From DAOMNO01 sp035443885 (GTDB lineage Bacteria; Planctomycetota; Phycisphaerae; Phycisphaerales; SM1A02): 64,000 nt of DNA. The stretch is from positions 124,001-188,000 of the forward strand of contig DAOMNO010000002.1 of the NCBI GenBank assembly GCA_035443885.1, given 5' to 3'. A model generated the notes under the pieces. It saw only the letters and a program-made list of their open reading frames with translations, searched no databases and was not told the DNA's origin. The translations under genes were made by a program, and so were the position numbers. The first letter of the stretch is position 1; every line of letters starts with the position of its first letter. Positions 54,023 to 62,269 of this stretch are shown in pieces.

Positions 54023-54417
54023 AAATCATTCTCGCCGGCCTCCTTGTCGATGACCAGGCCAAAGCCGAACGGTTCTACACCGAAATCCTCGGCTTCGTCA
54101 AAAAGCACGACGTGCCCCTCGGCGACACGTCTCGTTGGCTCACCGTCGTCGGCAAGAGCGAGCCGGACGGCACTGAACTGCTGCTTGAGCCGGATGGCCA
54201 CCCCGCAGCCAAGGCGTTCAAGGCCGCGATGATGGAAGACGGCATCCCGATGGCGCAGTTCGGCGTCGATGACATTGAAGCGGAACACAAACGCCTGAGC
54301 GAAGCGGGCGTGAGCTTCACCATGCCGCCGACGGATGTCGGCACGGTCATCGTCGCTGTGCTCGATGACACCTGCGGCAATCTGATTCAACTTGCACAAA
54401 TGAAAGAGCAGCCATGA
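54019..54417 (+). CDS. VOC-family (glyoxalase-like) protein
   Basis: A 132-residue protein starting at ATG 54019, with AAGGAG upstream. It shows the two beta-alpha-beta3 modules of the vicinal oxygen chelate fold: ILAGLLVDDQAKAERFYTEILGF in the first and AQFGVDDIEAEHKRLSEAGVSF with VIVAVLDDTCGNLIQL in the second. The C-terminal metal-ligand Glu/Gln position is within NLIQLAQ. Substrate unknown: the fold serves glyoxalases, dioxygenases and antibiotic-binding proteins. It overlaps both neighbours by ATGA. Confidence 0.85.
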   Translation: MKIILAGLLVDDQAKAERFYTEILGFVKKHDVPLGDTSRWLTVVGKSEPDGTELLLEPDGHPAAKAFKAAMMEDGIPMAQFGVDDIEAEHKRLSEAGVSFTMPPTDVGTVIVAVLDDTCGNLIQLAQMKEQP

Positions 54418-55004
54418 ACAATGCAGCAATGCCATTCATGATTCTCATCAGTCTTGCCACGTTCATTGGAGGATGCACTTTGCAGAAACATGCCGACATC
54501 CCGCCCGTTCCCGCGCAGAATCTGCAGACAGACTTCGCAACGACGCGCACATTCAATGCGTCGCCGGAGCGCATCTGGCAGGCATGGACCGATGGCGAGC
54601 AACTGAAGCGCTGGTGGGGACCGCGCGGATTCACGTGCCCCGTGGCCGACATGGACGTGCGCATCGGCGGCACATCGCTTGTGGCGATGAAGGCGCCGCC
54701 TAAGTTCGGCGGCTGCACGTTTTACAACACATGGACGTACTCCACCGTCGTTCCGACGCGCCGCCTCGACTTCATCGTGCGCTTTACTGACGAGACTGGA
54801 AAAGCGCATCACCCTTCTGAACTCGGCCTTCCGCCCGGCATACCCGCTGAAGTGCCACACGTTCTGATTTTCGAGCCGACCGACGATGGCGGCACGCGGC
54901 TGATCATCATCGAGTACGGCTACGAGTCGCAAGATGCTATCAACCTCTCGCGGCAAGGGCTTGAACAGTGTCTTGACAAACTGGCGGAGGAGATTGCGCC
55001 ATGA
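54414..55004 (+). CDS. AHSA1/SRPBCC-domain lipoprotein
   Basis: A 196-residue protein. The N-terminus PFMILISLATFIGGCTLQ has lipobox IGGC, so it is lipid-anchored. Residues about 40-190 are a SRPBCC domain of the AHSA1 type: ATTRTFNASPERIWQAWTDGEQLKRWWGPRGFTCP near the start and IEYGYESQDAINLSRQGLEQCLDKLAEE at the end. Most AHSA1 proteins next to ArsR regulators are cytoplasmic, so the lipoprotein signal is odd. These domains bind hydrophobic ligands in a deep cavity. It is coupled to both neighbours by ATGA overlaps. Confidence 0.83.
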   Translation: MNNAAMPFMILISLATFIGGCTLQKHADIPPVPAQNLQTDFATTRTFNASPERIWQAWTDGEQLKRWWGPRGFTCPVADMDVRIGGTSLVAMKAPPKFGGCTFYNTWTYSTVVPTRRLDFIVRFTDETGKAHHPSELGLPPGIPAEVPHVLIFEPTDDGGTRLIIIEYGYESQDAINLSRQGLEQCLDKLAEEIAP

Positions 55005-55447
55005 TGCCCACGATCCTTCGCTCGGCTGGCGCCATCGTGGTCGGGCTTGTCGTTGCGTCGATCCTCGTCGTCGCAATTGAATTCTTGAGTTTGACCGTCC
55101 ACCCACTCCCCGAGGACTTCAATAAGGAATCATTGGAGGACCTGCGTGAATACGTGGAGAACTGCCCGTCATGGGTGTTCGCAGCAGCCATACCGATGTG
55201 GGGATTGACAGCATTCATCAGCACATGGATTACGGGTCGGCTGGGCAACCGCGCAAGCGCAGCGATCCTTGGATTATTCCTGCTCTCGATGGTCCTTCTC
55301 AACATCTCGATGGTGCCGTATCCCATCTGGTTCAAGATCGCTGCCCCGATCGCAATCGCGCTGGCGGCTGGGTACGCATATCGACCGTCCGGTCGTCCTG
55401 CGAGCGCAGTGGCGGAACATCTGGAGACGCGATCAAGCAACGCTTGA
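55001..55447 (+). CDS. Membrane protein of the ArsR operon
   Basis: A 148-residue protein with four hydrophobic segments: AIVVGLVVASILVVAIEFLSL, WVFAAAIPMWGLTAFISTWI, SAAILGLFLLSMVLLNISMV and KIAAPIAIALAAGYAY. The start overlaps the SRPBCC gene by ATGA. No family recognised. It could be a small carrier or anchor for the VOC/SRPBCC proteins. Confidence 0.75.
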   Translation: MMPTILRSAGAIVVGLVVASILVVAIEFLSLTVHPLPEDFNKESLEDLREYVENCPSWVFAAAIPMWGLTAFISTWITGRLGNRASAAILGLFLLSMVLLNISMVPYPIWFKIAAPIAIALAAGYAYRPSGRPASAVAEHLETRSSNA

Positions 55448-55525
55448 GTCCGAAGACGCCACCCGCCTGGCATGCAAGGGATTGAGCCGTGCCGTGTCTG
55501 GGCAAACCCATGGAGAATTTCGAAC

Positions 55526-55942
55526 ATGAGCAAAGCCCCACCGACTCAATTGCGACCGCCGCTCCTCTCCGTCATGCTTGCCGTGCCGCACGCGCCGACC
55601 GCCGCATCATGGTACGAACAAGCCCTCGGCGCAACTAAATTATGGAACCTCGGCTCGGTCATCGGCATGGAAATCGGCGGCGCGCCTTTTCTGCTGGGCG
55701 AGCCGGAGAATAACGGCTGGAACACACCGGGTGCACTTGGCATGCCTTCTGTGCGGATCGAGGTCTTCTGCGATGATCCCGATTCGTTTGTCGCGCGCGC
55801 CATCAGAGCAGGAGCGCGAGGCAGCGAGAACATTCACACGTACGAAATGCCGTGGGGTCCGCACCGACAGGGCGGCTTCACCGACCCGTTCGGTCATATC
55901 TGGTTCGTCGGCGACCGATCGCCATTGAACCGATTTCGATAG
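55526..55942 (+). CDS. VOC-family (PhnB-like) protein
   Basis: A 138-residue protein starting at ATG 55526. The sequence LSVMLAVPHAPTAASWYEQALGA begins the first module, FLLGEPEN ends it, and VRIEVFCDDPDSFVARAIRAGA with YEMPWGPHRQGGFTDPFGHIWFVGDR forms the second. GFTDPFGHIW is the PhnB/glyoxalase-like signature. Cytoplasmic; ligand unknown. It is 78 bases after the membrane-protein gene, possibly in the same operon. Confidence 0.85.
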   Translation: MSKAPPTQLRPPLLSVMLAVPHAPTAASWYEQALGATKLWNLGSVIGMEIGGAPFLLGEPENNGWNTPGALGMPSVRIEVFCDDPDSFVARAIRAGARGSENIHTYEMPWGPHRQGGFTDPFGHIWFVGDRSPLNRFR

Positions 55943-56016
55943 TGGAAAAAAGCAACACAAAGACGCAGCGCGCCGCGCGGCGCAATCACACAACGCAGTC
56001 AGTAGGAGAACACACC

Positions 56017-56574
56017 ATGACACGCATCACCACAACAATCGTTGTAGCATCACTGTCCATCGTCGGCATGGCGATCGCAGGGTACACCTCTATGGGCGAC
56101 CGCGACCAGCAAGCAACTCCGGCGACTCCGGAGAGCAAGCCGCATTACGACAAAGTCACCACCTTCCTCATGTTCCAGAAGGGCGATGCTGAGGAGGCGA
56201 TCACGTTCTACATCTCGCTCTTTGATGATGCTGGGATCACGCGCATCGAGCGCTACGGCCCGGACGATGCTGGCCCTGAAGGAAAGGTCCTGCACGCCGC
56301 ATTCACCCTCGCCGGCCGGCCGTTCATTGCGTTCGACAGTCCGCAACCGCATACCTTCGACTTCACGCCTGCCATCTCGCTCTTTGTCACGAGCAGGACC
56401 GAAGCGGAGTTCGATCGGCTGTATGAAGCGCTCAGCGAAGGCGGTCGGGTGATGATGCCGCCAAATGATTACGGCTTCAGCCCCCGCTTCGCGTTCCTCA
56501 ACGACCGTTTCGGCGTCTCGTGGCAGATCAACCTGGGAAAGATCGCATTCGACAGAGACTCGGCGCGCGAATGA
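56017..56574 (+). CDS. Exported PhnB/VOC-family protein
   Basis: A 185-residue protein. AGGAG lies before ATG 56017. The N-terminus TRITTTIVVASLSIVGMAIAG is an uncleaved anchor or a signal peptide. The mature domain has KVTTFLMFQKGDAEEAITFYISLF, then LHAAFTLAGRPFIAFDSPQPHTFDFTPAISLFV and DRFGVSWQIN, the PhnB (3-demethylubiquinone methyltransferase-like) VOC pattern. Exported members are uncommon. It is a second case of extracytoplasmic targeting in this operon, with the SRPBCC lipoprotein. Confidence 0.82.
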   Translation: MTRITTTIVVASLSIVGMAIAGYTSMGDRDQQATPATPESKPHYDKVTTFLMFQKGDAEEAITFYISLFDDAGITRIERYGPDDAGPEGKVLHAAFTLAGRPFIAFDSPQPHTFDFTPAISLFVTSRTEAEFDRLYEALSEGGRVMMPPNDYGFSPRFAFLNDRFGVSWQINLGKIAFDRDSARE

Positions 56575-56701
56575 ACGCTGGATACCTCGGCCGAAGGCGA
56601 GTTCCCCCGCTCGAGTATCGGGGAATGAAACCGAACGCTCTGGAAACTCTCAACGGATGAGTCCATCTGCACCGTGAGAAACAAATCAGAAAGGAGGCCA
56701 C

Positions 56702-57187
56702 ATGACGACCATACCCACAACGAACGTGCTGTCGATTGTCCGCGAGCTGTTTACAGAAGCATTTGAAGGAGCGAACGGTCCTGCAACATGGTTCGTGAAT
56801 AACGAGCCGAACTGCGGAATCTTCGGCAGCATCGAGTCTCTCAGCGCAAGCGATGCCTCGCGCGCCACGATTGACGGAGGCCGCTCACTCGCAGCGCATG
56901 TCGAACACCTGCGATGGTGGCTCGCCAATGTCAATTCAGTCGCCCGCGGTGGGGCGTGGAATCCGGACTGGTCGGGCAGTTGGTCTGTTCAGATCGTCAG
57001 CGACGATGAATGGAAAACCCTTCGCGACGCGCTACGAATGGAGTATCAGCGAGTGCTCGATTCGCTTGCTGAAGTGAACATTACTCCTGATGATCGCATG
57101 ATGCTGACCGGCATGATGGCAATGTCGGCCCACGCGGCGCATCACCTCGGCACGATGCGGCAGATCGTCAAATGCCTCAGAACATGA
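56702..57187 (+). CDS. DinB-family protein
   Basis: A 161-residue helical protein; AAAGGAGG precedes ATG 56702. Metal-ligand histidines of the DinB/YfiT four-helix bundle appear as HVEHLRWWL near residue 63 and SAHAAHHLGTMRQI near 143. The family includes thiol transferases such as bacillithiol- or mycothiol-dependent enzymes, and many members of unknown substrate. It stands 127 bases after the VOC gene, the last clear member of the cargo series of small-ligand proteins. Confidence 0.85.
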   Translation: MTTIPTTNVLSIVRELFTEAFEGANGPATWFVNNEPNCGIFGSIESLSASDASRATIDGGRSLAAHVEHLRWWLANVNSVARGGAWNPDWSGSWSVQIVSDDEWKTLRDALRMEYQRVLDSLAEVNITPDDRMMLTGMMAMSAHAAHHLGTMRQIVKCLRT

Positions 57188-57276
57188 TCTCGGTTCACGC
57201 GAGTGAATGTGCATAGTTGCAGGTCCAGAGAAAGCGGACCTCAAGACACTCACTTACGTCTTTCAAGGAGAACACG

Positions 57277-57822
57277 ATGTTACACCACATTTATCGAAGT
57301 TCTGTCCGGCTCACATCGAGCAGTCGATGCAAGACAAGCGCGATGCTTGCAACAGTTATGGTCGCGGCAATTGTGCTTGCGCACCCACAAGCCGCTCATT
57401 CGAGCGACTTCTCGCCTAACAGCATGCCATTCGACAGTTGCGGCACGGTCATCATCGATGAGTTCTACTACTGCTACCTCTTCCATGCGGACGTGGATGG
57501 GAAGATTTATTACGTCCCCGGAGTCGATGAATACACCTACAGTCCGGGCGATCGGCTGCACGTCCAGGGAACGGCGGAGTACGCCGCTGGGTTCTGCACG
57601 CTGCACGGCAACATCAACGATCCCACGATCAGCCCATGCGAAGAAGTGACGTGCCAGGCCGATCTAACCGGCGACGGCAACGTCGATGTCGGCGACCTGC
57701 TGTCTCTCCTGGGCCAGTGGGGTCCGTGCGGCTACGGATGCAACGCAGACTTGACCGGTGACGGCAACGTCGGCGTCGGCGACCTCCTTGTGCTGCTTGG
57801 CGCATGGGGCCCGTGCGAATAG
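57277..57822 (+). CDS. Secreted protein with C-terminal dockerin-like repeats (island copy)
   Basis: A 181-residue protein starting at ATG 57277 after CAAGGAG. A long signal peptide (MLATVMVAAIVLAHPQAAHSS at its core) precedes a Cys-rich body of about 80 residues (FDSCGTVIIDEFYYCYLFHADVDGKIYYVPG). The tail carries two loops, ADLTGDGNVDVGDLLSLLGQWGPC and ADLTGDGNVGVGDLLVLLGAWGPC, the DxxxDGxVxxxD calcium pattern. In the second loop VGVG replaces VDVG, so the last Asp ligand of that loop is Gly. It resembles the tail at 24166-25227. Confidence 0.82.
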   Translation: MLHHIYRSSVRLTSSSRCKTSAMLATVMVAAIVLAHPQAAHSSDFSPNSMPFDSCGTVIIDEFYYCYLFHADVDGKIYYVPGVDEYTYSPGDRLHVQGTAEYAAGFCTLHGNINDPTISPCEEVTCQADLTGDGNVDVGDLLSLLGQWGPCGYGCNADLTGDGNVGVGDLLVLLGAWGPCE

Positions 57823-57878
57823 GTTCGACTGATCATAAACGTCCACCGAAGGCAGCACGGTTTGATGGAAGTCCACAC

Positions 57879-58421
57879 ATGCCGCGACCAGAGCGCACAT
57901 TCCTGCGTTCCTCCATCGTGAACACGAAAAAGTGGAAGCAGCAACTGGCTGCGCTGCGAGAGTCGCTTGAACGGGCGAAAGGGTCGCTTGAGCTGGCACG
58001 CACAATCGGGCAGCTCGGCGACCATCTTCGCCTTTCACCCGACCATATCGAGGAAGCGATCTCGACTTTACTCAGGAGCTTGAAGCACGCAGAAGAGGCT
58101 GGCGATCCAGGAATGCTCGCCTCAAACATGATCCGTCTCGCTGTTGCGCAGCAATATGCTGGAAACCACCGGGCTTCGATCGGACTGCACCGCTCCGCAA
58201 TCATACTGATTCAGGAGCACAATGTTTGCGGACTGGCTGATTTCGCGCTTCAACATCTCGGCAAGTGCTACGCGGAGTTCGGTAAGATCGATGAGGCGGC
58301 CGCCTGCTTCAGCGAAGCGCTTCGCCTAAGGGAGCAGCACGGCGACGAAGACCTCATCAACTCCACACGCGAGGCAATCGCCCATCTTGAGCAACTGCAA
58401 ACAGGCCTCACCGATGCGTGA
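57879..58421 (+). CDS. TPR-like protein
   Basis: A 180-residue helical protein. Residues about 75-165 show tetratricopeptide-type helix pairs: EEAISTLLRSLKHAEEAGDPGMLASNMIRLAVAQQYAGNHRASIGLHRSAI and DFALQHLGKCYAEFGKIDEAAACFSEALRL. Such repeats bind other proteins. ATG 57879 was chosen but a GTG 13 codons later is possible, as no ribosome site is strong. No clear partner nearby. Confidence 0.72.
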   Translation: MPRPERTFLRSSIVNTKKWKQQLAALRESLERAKGSLELARTIGQLGDHLRLSPDHIEEAISTLLRSLKHAEEAGDPGMLASNMIRLAVAQQYAGNHRASIGLHRSAIILIQEHNVCGLADFALQHLGKCYAEFGKIDEAAACFSEALRLREQHGDEDLINSTREAIAHLEQLQTGLTDA

Positions 58422-58557
58422 TCGGTCCTGAGAAGCGGCGAACTGCAGCAGGGAGGTTGAGTAGAGCGATCCCAGGAGCGAATCCCACCGTGCCGACGAC
58501 AACGATGCGGGCCATGCAGTTCTGCAAGCCAATGCCCCGATTCACTCGAAACGACTG

Positions 58558-59253
58558 ATGGCAAAACATTTCGATGCCTATCTTGAGATCGGAGCGAAGC
58601 GTGCCTTCGTCGGCGCACTCGACTGGCCGGGGTGGTGCCGGCACGGGCGAAGCGAGGCAGAGGCGTTGTCGTCGTTCCTTGAGTTTGGTCCAAGATATGA
58701 AGAAATTCTCGCGGGCACCCGGCTTGGTTTCGTCGCACCGAAGAAGCTTGAACAACTGATCGTCGTTGAGCGTCTCAAGGGAAATGCCACGACCGACTTC
58801 GGCGCGCCGAACGTAGCACCGAGGGTCGATAAGAAGCAGTCCTGCAATGCCGATGAGATCAGGCGATTCGAGGCCATTCTTCTCGCGTGTTGGCGCGCAT
58901 TCGATGATACGGTCGAGTCTGCCCGCGGGAAAACGCTCACAACCGGCCCGCACGGCGGGGGGCGGTCGCTTGAGGGAATCGTCGACCATGTCGTCGGTGC
59001 CGATATCAGTTATCTTCGCACCGTTGGGTGGACGTGGAGGCCACCGAAGGATGCTCAAACAACCGAGCAACTGACCGCGACCCGCCATGCGATCATCGAG
59101 GCGCTCAAGGCGTCCGCAGCCGGGAAACTTCCAACGCGTGGGCCGCGCGGCGGCAAGCGGTGGACGGCACGGTACTTCGTTCGCCGAGTGGCGTGGCATG
59201 TAACTGCGCACGTTTCGGAGATCGAACGACGCACCAAACCAAGTCTGGAGTGA
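58558..59253 (+). CDS. DinB-like protein with HicB-like N-terminus
   Basis: A 231-residue protein. Residues 1-50 (AYLEIGAKRAFVGALDWPGWCRHGRSEAEALSSFLEFG) look like a HicB/UPF0150-like beta-alpha unit. The C-terminal part (about 115-225) looks like a DinB helical bundle, with SLEGIVDHVVGADISYLR supplying one His and RVAWHVTAHVSEIERR the two others. The combination may bind a metal or thiol cofactor. Function unknown. Confidence 0.68.
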   Translation: MAKHFDAYLEIGAKRAFVGALDWPGWCRHGRSEAEALSSFLEFGPRYEEILAGTRLGFVAPKKLEQLIVVERLKGNATTDFGAPNVAPRVDKKQSCNADEIRRFEAILLACWRAFDDTVESARGKTLTTGPHGGGRSLEGIVDHVVGADISYLRTVGWTWRPPKDAQTTEQLTATRHAIIEALKASAAGKLPTRGPRGGKRWTARYFVRRVAWHVTAHVSEIERRTKPSLE

Positions 59254-59304
59254 GGGGTCTTCTCCCCACTCTTTCGCCTGCACTTTCGGCTCCAAACGGA
59301 TTCG

Positions 59305-59679
59305 TCACTTGTCAAGCCGTTCCACGAGGCGCGCGACCTGAAGTTCGAGACGCTTGATCTCGCGCAGCAGGACGTACTTCTCCATCTGCATCCAGAACCA
59401 GCCCTTGATCGCAGCAATCGCAAGCATGACGAAGAGGAAACCTGTCGCCCAGGCGATCATCTCGCGGGTCTCCGTCGCGCTGAAGAACCTGACCGCGAAC
59501 CACACAGCCGCGCCGATGAGCGCAAGACTGATAAGGAACGCATACACGACCGTCCAGCGCGGCGCCCGCTGCATCGCGGTCAGAGTCCGAGCCAGCATGC
59601 CAGGCTCCTTGAGGTCTTTCAGAAGGTCCTTATCCTCCGCGTGAAGCGCCCTGCGAATTCTGTCATCCAGATTGTTCAT
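59305..59679 (-). CDS. DUF6768-like membrane protein coupled to the ECF sigma factor
   Basis: A 124-residue protein. A short cytoplasmic head (DDRIRRALHAEDKDLLKDLKEPGMLA) precedes two helices, WTVVYAFLISLALIGAAVWFAVRFF and MIAWATGFLFVMLAIAAIKGWFWM. The basic helical tail ELQVARLVERL follows. This matches the small membrane family placed after ECF sigma genes in planctomycetes. The ATGA overlap with the sigma gene suggests an anti-sigma-like or partner role, though no zinc anti-sigma motif is present. Confidence 0.78.
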   Translation of the reverse strand: MNNLDDRIRRALHAEDKDLLKDLKEPGMLARTLTAMQRAPRWTVVYAFLISLALIGAAVWFAVRFFSATETREMIAWATGFLFVMLAIAAIKGWFWMQMEKYVLLREIKRLELQVARLVERLDK

Positions 59680-60260
59680 GAGTGATTCCTTTCATTGTGC
59701 TCAATATTCGCGCGAAGACGTTCGCGCGCGTGGTGAAGTCGTGACTTGATCGTTCCTTGTGGAACTCCCATTGCAATCGCGATCGCGGCAACGCCCATGC
59801 CGTCGAGGTAGTGCAGAGCAAGCACCGAGCGATGGATGGGCGAGAGTTCACGCATGGCGCGACGCAGTTCAAGAATCTCGTCATCCTCCGCTGCGACGCC
59901 GCAAGCGGAACCAGTAGGCGCCGCAATGGTCGCGCGACCGATGTCGCCATCCTCATGGACGCCTCTGGCGCGTTGACGCTTCTGATGGCGAACCCAGTCG
60001 CGGCATTTGTTGGTGACGATGCGGTACGCCCACGGGCCGAAACAGGCGGGGTCATCGAGCCGCATCAGGCCGCGCATGATCGCCAACCATGCTTCCTGTG
60101 TCACATCTTCAGCAGCATCGGCGCGATCGATCAACCGCCTCGCGTGCCGGTACAGCCGGGTCTGCCAGCGGGCCACGAGTTCGCGGAGGGCCCCCGGCTC
60201 GCCTGTCTGGTAGGACAGCACCAGCCATTCATCGAAGATGTCTTCAGCAGTTCGCAGCAT
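59676..60260 (-). CDS. ECF-family RNA polymerase sigma factor
   Basis: A 194-residue sigma factor with only regions 2 and 4. Region 2 is GALRELVARWQTRLYRHARRLIDRADAAEDVTQEAWLAIMRGL plus WAYRIVTNKCRDWVRHQKRQR. Region 4 is LSPIHRSVLALHYLDGMGVAAIAIAMGVPQGTIKSRLHHARERL, with its HTH. The linker of about 40 residues contains no Cys signature. Release is probably controlled by the membrane protein encoded immediately downstream. Confidence 0.9.
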   Translation of the reverse strand: MLRTAEDIFDEWLVLSYQTGEPGALRELVARWQTRLYRHARRLIDRADAAEDVTQEAWLAIMRGLMRLDDPACFGPWAYRIVTNKCRDWVRHQKRQRARGVHEDGDIGRATIAAPTGSACGVAAEDDEILELRRAMRELSPIHRSVLALHYLDGMGVAAIAIAMGVPQGTIKSRLHHARERLRANIEHNERNHS

Positions 60261-60922
60261 TGAGCGACTCCACGATATCAGTCGCTGATCGGAACCACAG
60301 GTTCAAACGATCTGCCGGGATTCTCTCTCCGTTTGCCACTGATATGCGGAAGTTCGCATTACTGCAACGACAACTGTGCGGCCCAGCCAACGTCGTCGGC
60401 GATCGATTGGCCTGAAACAAATCACTCGGTATCGGAGCAAGAATGCCGCGTTGGTCCCGTCACCCCTTCCTCGTCACCATTGTCTCCACCATTGCGACCA
60501 GAGTTCCTCGTCCATCATGGCTGCATCGGCGTCGTTATCGACTCCATTGAGCATTGATCGGGCCCGATGGGTTGAAGACGCTCCGATCTCGGCGAAACGG
60601 GATACTCGAAAACCGATGGCGGCCGGAGAGGCCCGTGCAACCAGCCGCCGGGTCGACAGAGGTTGTTTGCCTGTCCGACTTCGATTCCGAACCACCCGGG
60701 CGGGGTGATGCTCAGCACCGCCCGCCGGTCGTCTCGTCTATATGGAATCCGGACAGCAAAAGAAAGTCTGTCTATATCGGCTGCTGTTCCCGCGGGCGTC
60801 ACTTGAGACGCTCACGCTCCAAGTACCTACGCCGCGCCGGCGAGTGGGCCGCGTGTTGGCCGACGTGCCGCCGGTTGGCGCGGGCCGGGCGGGTGGGGGC
60901 GGAAAGCGGAGATGCCGGGGGC
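60261..60922. other. Gene-free region at the distal end of the island
   Basis: About 660 bases with only short frames of irregular codon content. Part may be the upstream region of the ECF sigma gene and part may be decayed island DNA. I see no gene, tRNA or terminator I would support. Confidence 0.4.
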
Positions 60923-60944
60923 TTGTGCAAGCACGTGTGCAAGC
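60923..60944 (+). repeat. TTGTGCAAG repeats near the distal island end
   Basis: TTGTGCAAG at 60923-60931 and TGTGCAAG at 60936-60943, separated by CACG. The same word forms the tandem 12-mers at 46531-46566, at the other end. Candidate arm-type sites. Confidence 0.45.
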
Positions 60945-61005
60945 GGTCTGTGCCGGCGTCGAAAGAGGCGTAGAATTACGCGGTTTCTGATGGACAGCCC
61001 CGCCG

Positions 61006-61047
61006 TTCCCAAGCTGAATGTCGCGAGTTCGAATCTCGTCGCCCGCT
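61006..61047 (+). other. tRNA-Gly 3' fragment with attachment core (attR candidate)
   Basis: TTCCCAAGCTGAATGTCG (61006-61023) repeats the anticodon-loop-to-T-stem sequence of tRNA-Gly. It continues into a complete T arm (GCGAG-TTCGAAT-CTCGT) and acceptor strand CGCCCGCT. The T stem differs from the intact tRNA at paired positions that still match each other. No 5' half precedes it. Confidence 0.75.
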
Positions 61048-61204
61048 TTCTTCCTTCTCCCCGTGACATGGAGCCGTCCGGCGCGGTGAACACCGCTGCA
61101 CAGCCCCAGGCAACCGCCGGCCGCGCGCGGGACTCCTGAAGCCTCCAGAATACCGACGCCGCATGGCTTTGGAATCACCCGCACCCTACCGGAATCTCCG
61201 GCTC

Positions 61205-62173
61205 ATGATAAACGTGTCGCCCAATGATTCCTCCGAGTCCCCCGCTCGCTCGGTTTCACCTGACAACACGGATTCTGTTGATCCTTCGACGTGTCAAACT
61301 CGCATCAGGCGCGTGTGGCGCAGTGTCAGCCACATCGCGCTGCTTCTTGTCGTCATCATTCTGATGCTGCGACTCACCGGCTGCATGGAACGAATGTTTT
61401 ACATCCCCACCGTCGGGCCGACACCACTCGCCGCTGCGCCGCGCGGCACGCAGGAAGTGTGGTTCAACTCCACAGATAGCACGCGGCTGTATGGCTGGTT
61501 CATTCCTTCGCGATTGCACGCTGAAGGCGGCCCGCCCGCGCCGACCATTCTGCACGTGCACGGCAACGCAGGCAACATTCAATCACACACGTACTTCACG
61601 GAATATCTGCCTCATGCAGGTTTCAATGTGTTCATCTTCGATTATCGCGGCTACGGGCAGAGCGCAGGCAGCGCAAAGCGGCGAAATGATCTCATCGCCG
61701 ATACTCATGCTGCGCTCGACGCGATGCTTCAACGGAGCGATGTTGATGTGAGCCGCATCGGTCTCTACGGCCAATCACTTGGCGGTGCGATCGGCGTGAA
61801 CCTGATGGCAGAGCGACCGGAGATCAAGGCTGCGGTGATTGAATCGGCGTTCACGAGTTGGCGAGAGATTGCCGCCAGTGTTGTGGGAGGCGACCCGCCG
61901 AATTTCATCGGACGATGGCTCGCTGCGCTGGTGCTTCCCGACCATGCCCGGCCGATTGACGCCATTGCGCGCATTGAGCGGCCGATGCTGCTGATCCATG
62001 GCGATGCAGATTCGATCATTCCCGTGGGGCACAGCCGCCGCCTTGCCGCCGCTGCGCCGGACTTTGCAGAGCTTCTGCTCCTGCCGGGCGGTGATCACAA
62101 TACGCTTCGCGACAGCCATCCTGAGATTGACATGCAGGTGGTGCGGTTCTTCAGGCGGCACGTTCGGGACTGA
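61205..62173 (+). CDS. Membrane-associated alpha/beta hydrolase
   Basis: A 322-residue protein. A hydrophobic segment, HIALLLVVIILMLRLTGCMERMFYIPT, contains a lipobox-like LTGC. The hydrolase follows: HVHGNAGNIQSH as oxyanion region, IFDYRGYGQSAGS, nucleophile Ser in LYGQSLGGAIG, Asp in LIHGDADSIIP, and His in GGDHNTL. The family (BAAT/YfhR-like) hydrolyses esters or similar bonds. The start is uncertain. ATG 61205 is given, ATG 61163 adds 14 residues, and GTG 61313 would give a classic lipoprotein signal directly before LTGC. It is the first host gene after the island. Confidence 0.83.
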   Translation: MINVSPNDSSESPARSVSPDNTDSVDPSTCQTRIRRVWRSVSHIALLLVVIILMLRLTGCMERMFYIPTVGPTPLAAAPRGTQEVWFNSTDSTRLYGWFIPSRLHAEGGPPAPTILHVHGNAGNIQSHTYFTEYLPHAGFNVFIFDYRGYGQSAGSAKRRNDLIADTHAALDAMLQRSDVDVSRIGLYGQSLGGAIGVNLMAERPEIKAAVIESAFTSWREIAASVVGGDPPNFIGRWLAALVLPDHARPIDAIARIERPMLLIHGDADSIIPVGHSRRLAAAAPDFAELLLLPGGDHNTLRDSHPEIDMQVVRFFRRHVRD

Positions 62174-62269
62174 TTCGACGGTTTTTCCGTTCTCTTCGGC
62201 GGGTCAAACCGATAGGATGGTGAAGGATCACCCAAGCGGGCGCGTCCGAATGGAGAGCAGGAGCCGCCT

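Noticed and set aside
60738..61184. A minus-strand frame with RTRDIQLG
   Set aside because: Same tRNA-derived false peptide. Useful only as a hint that a tRNA fragment lies here.
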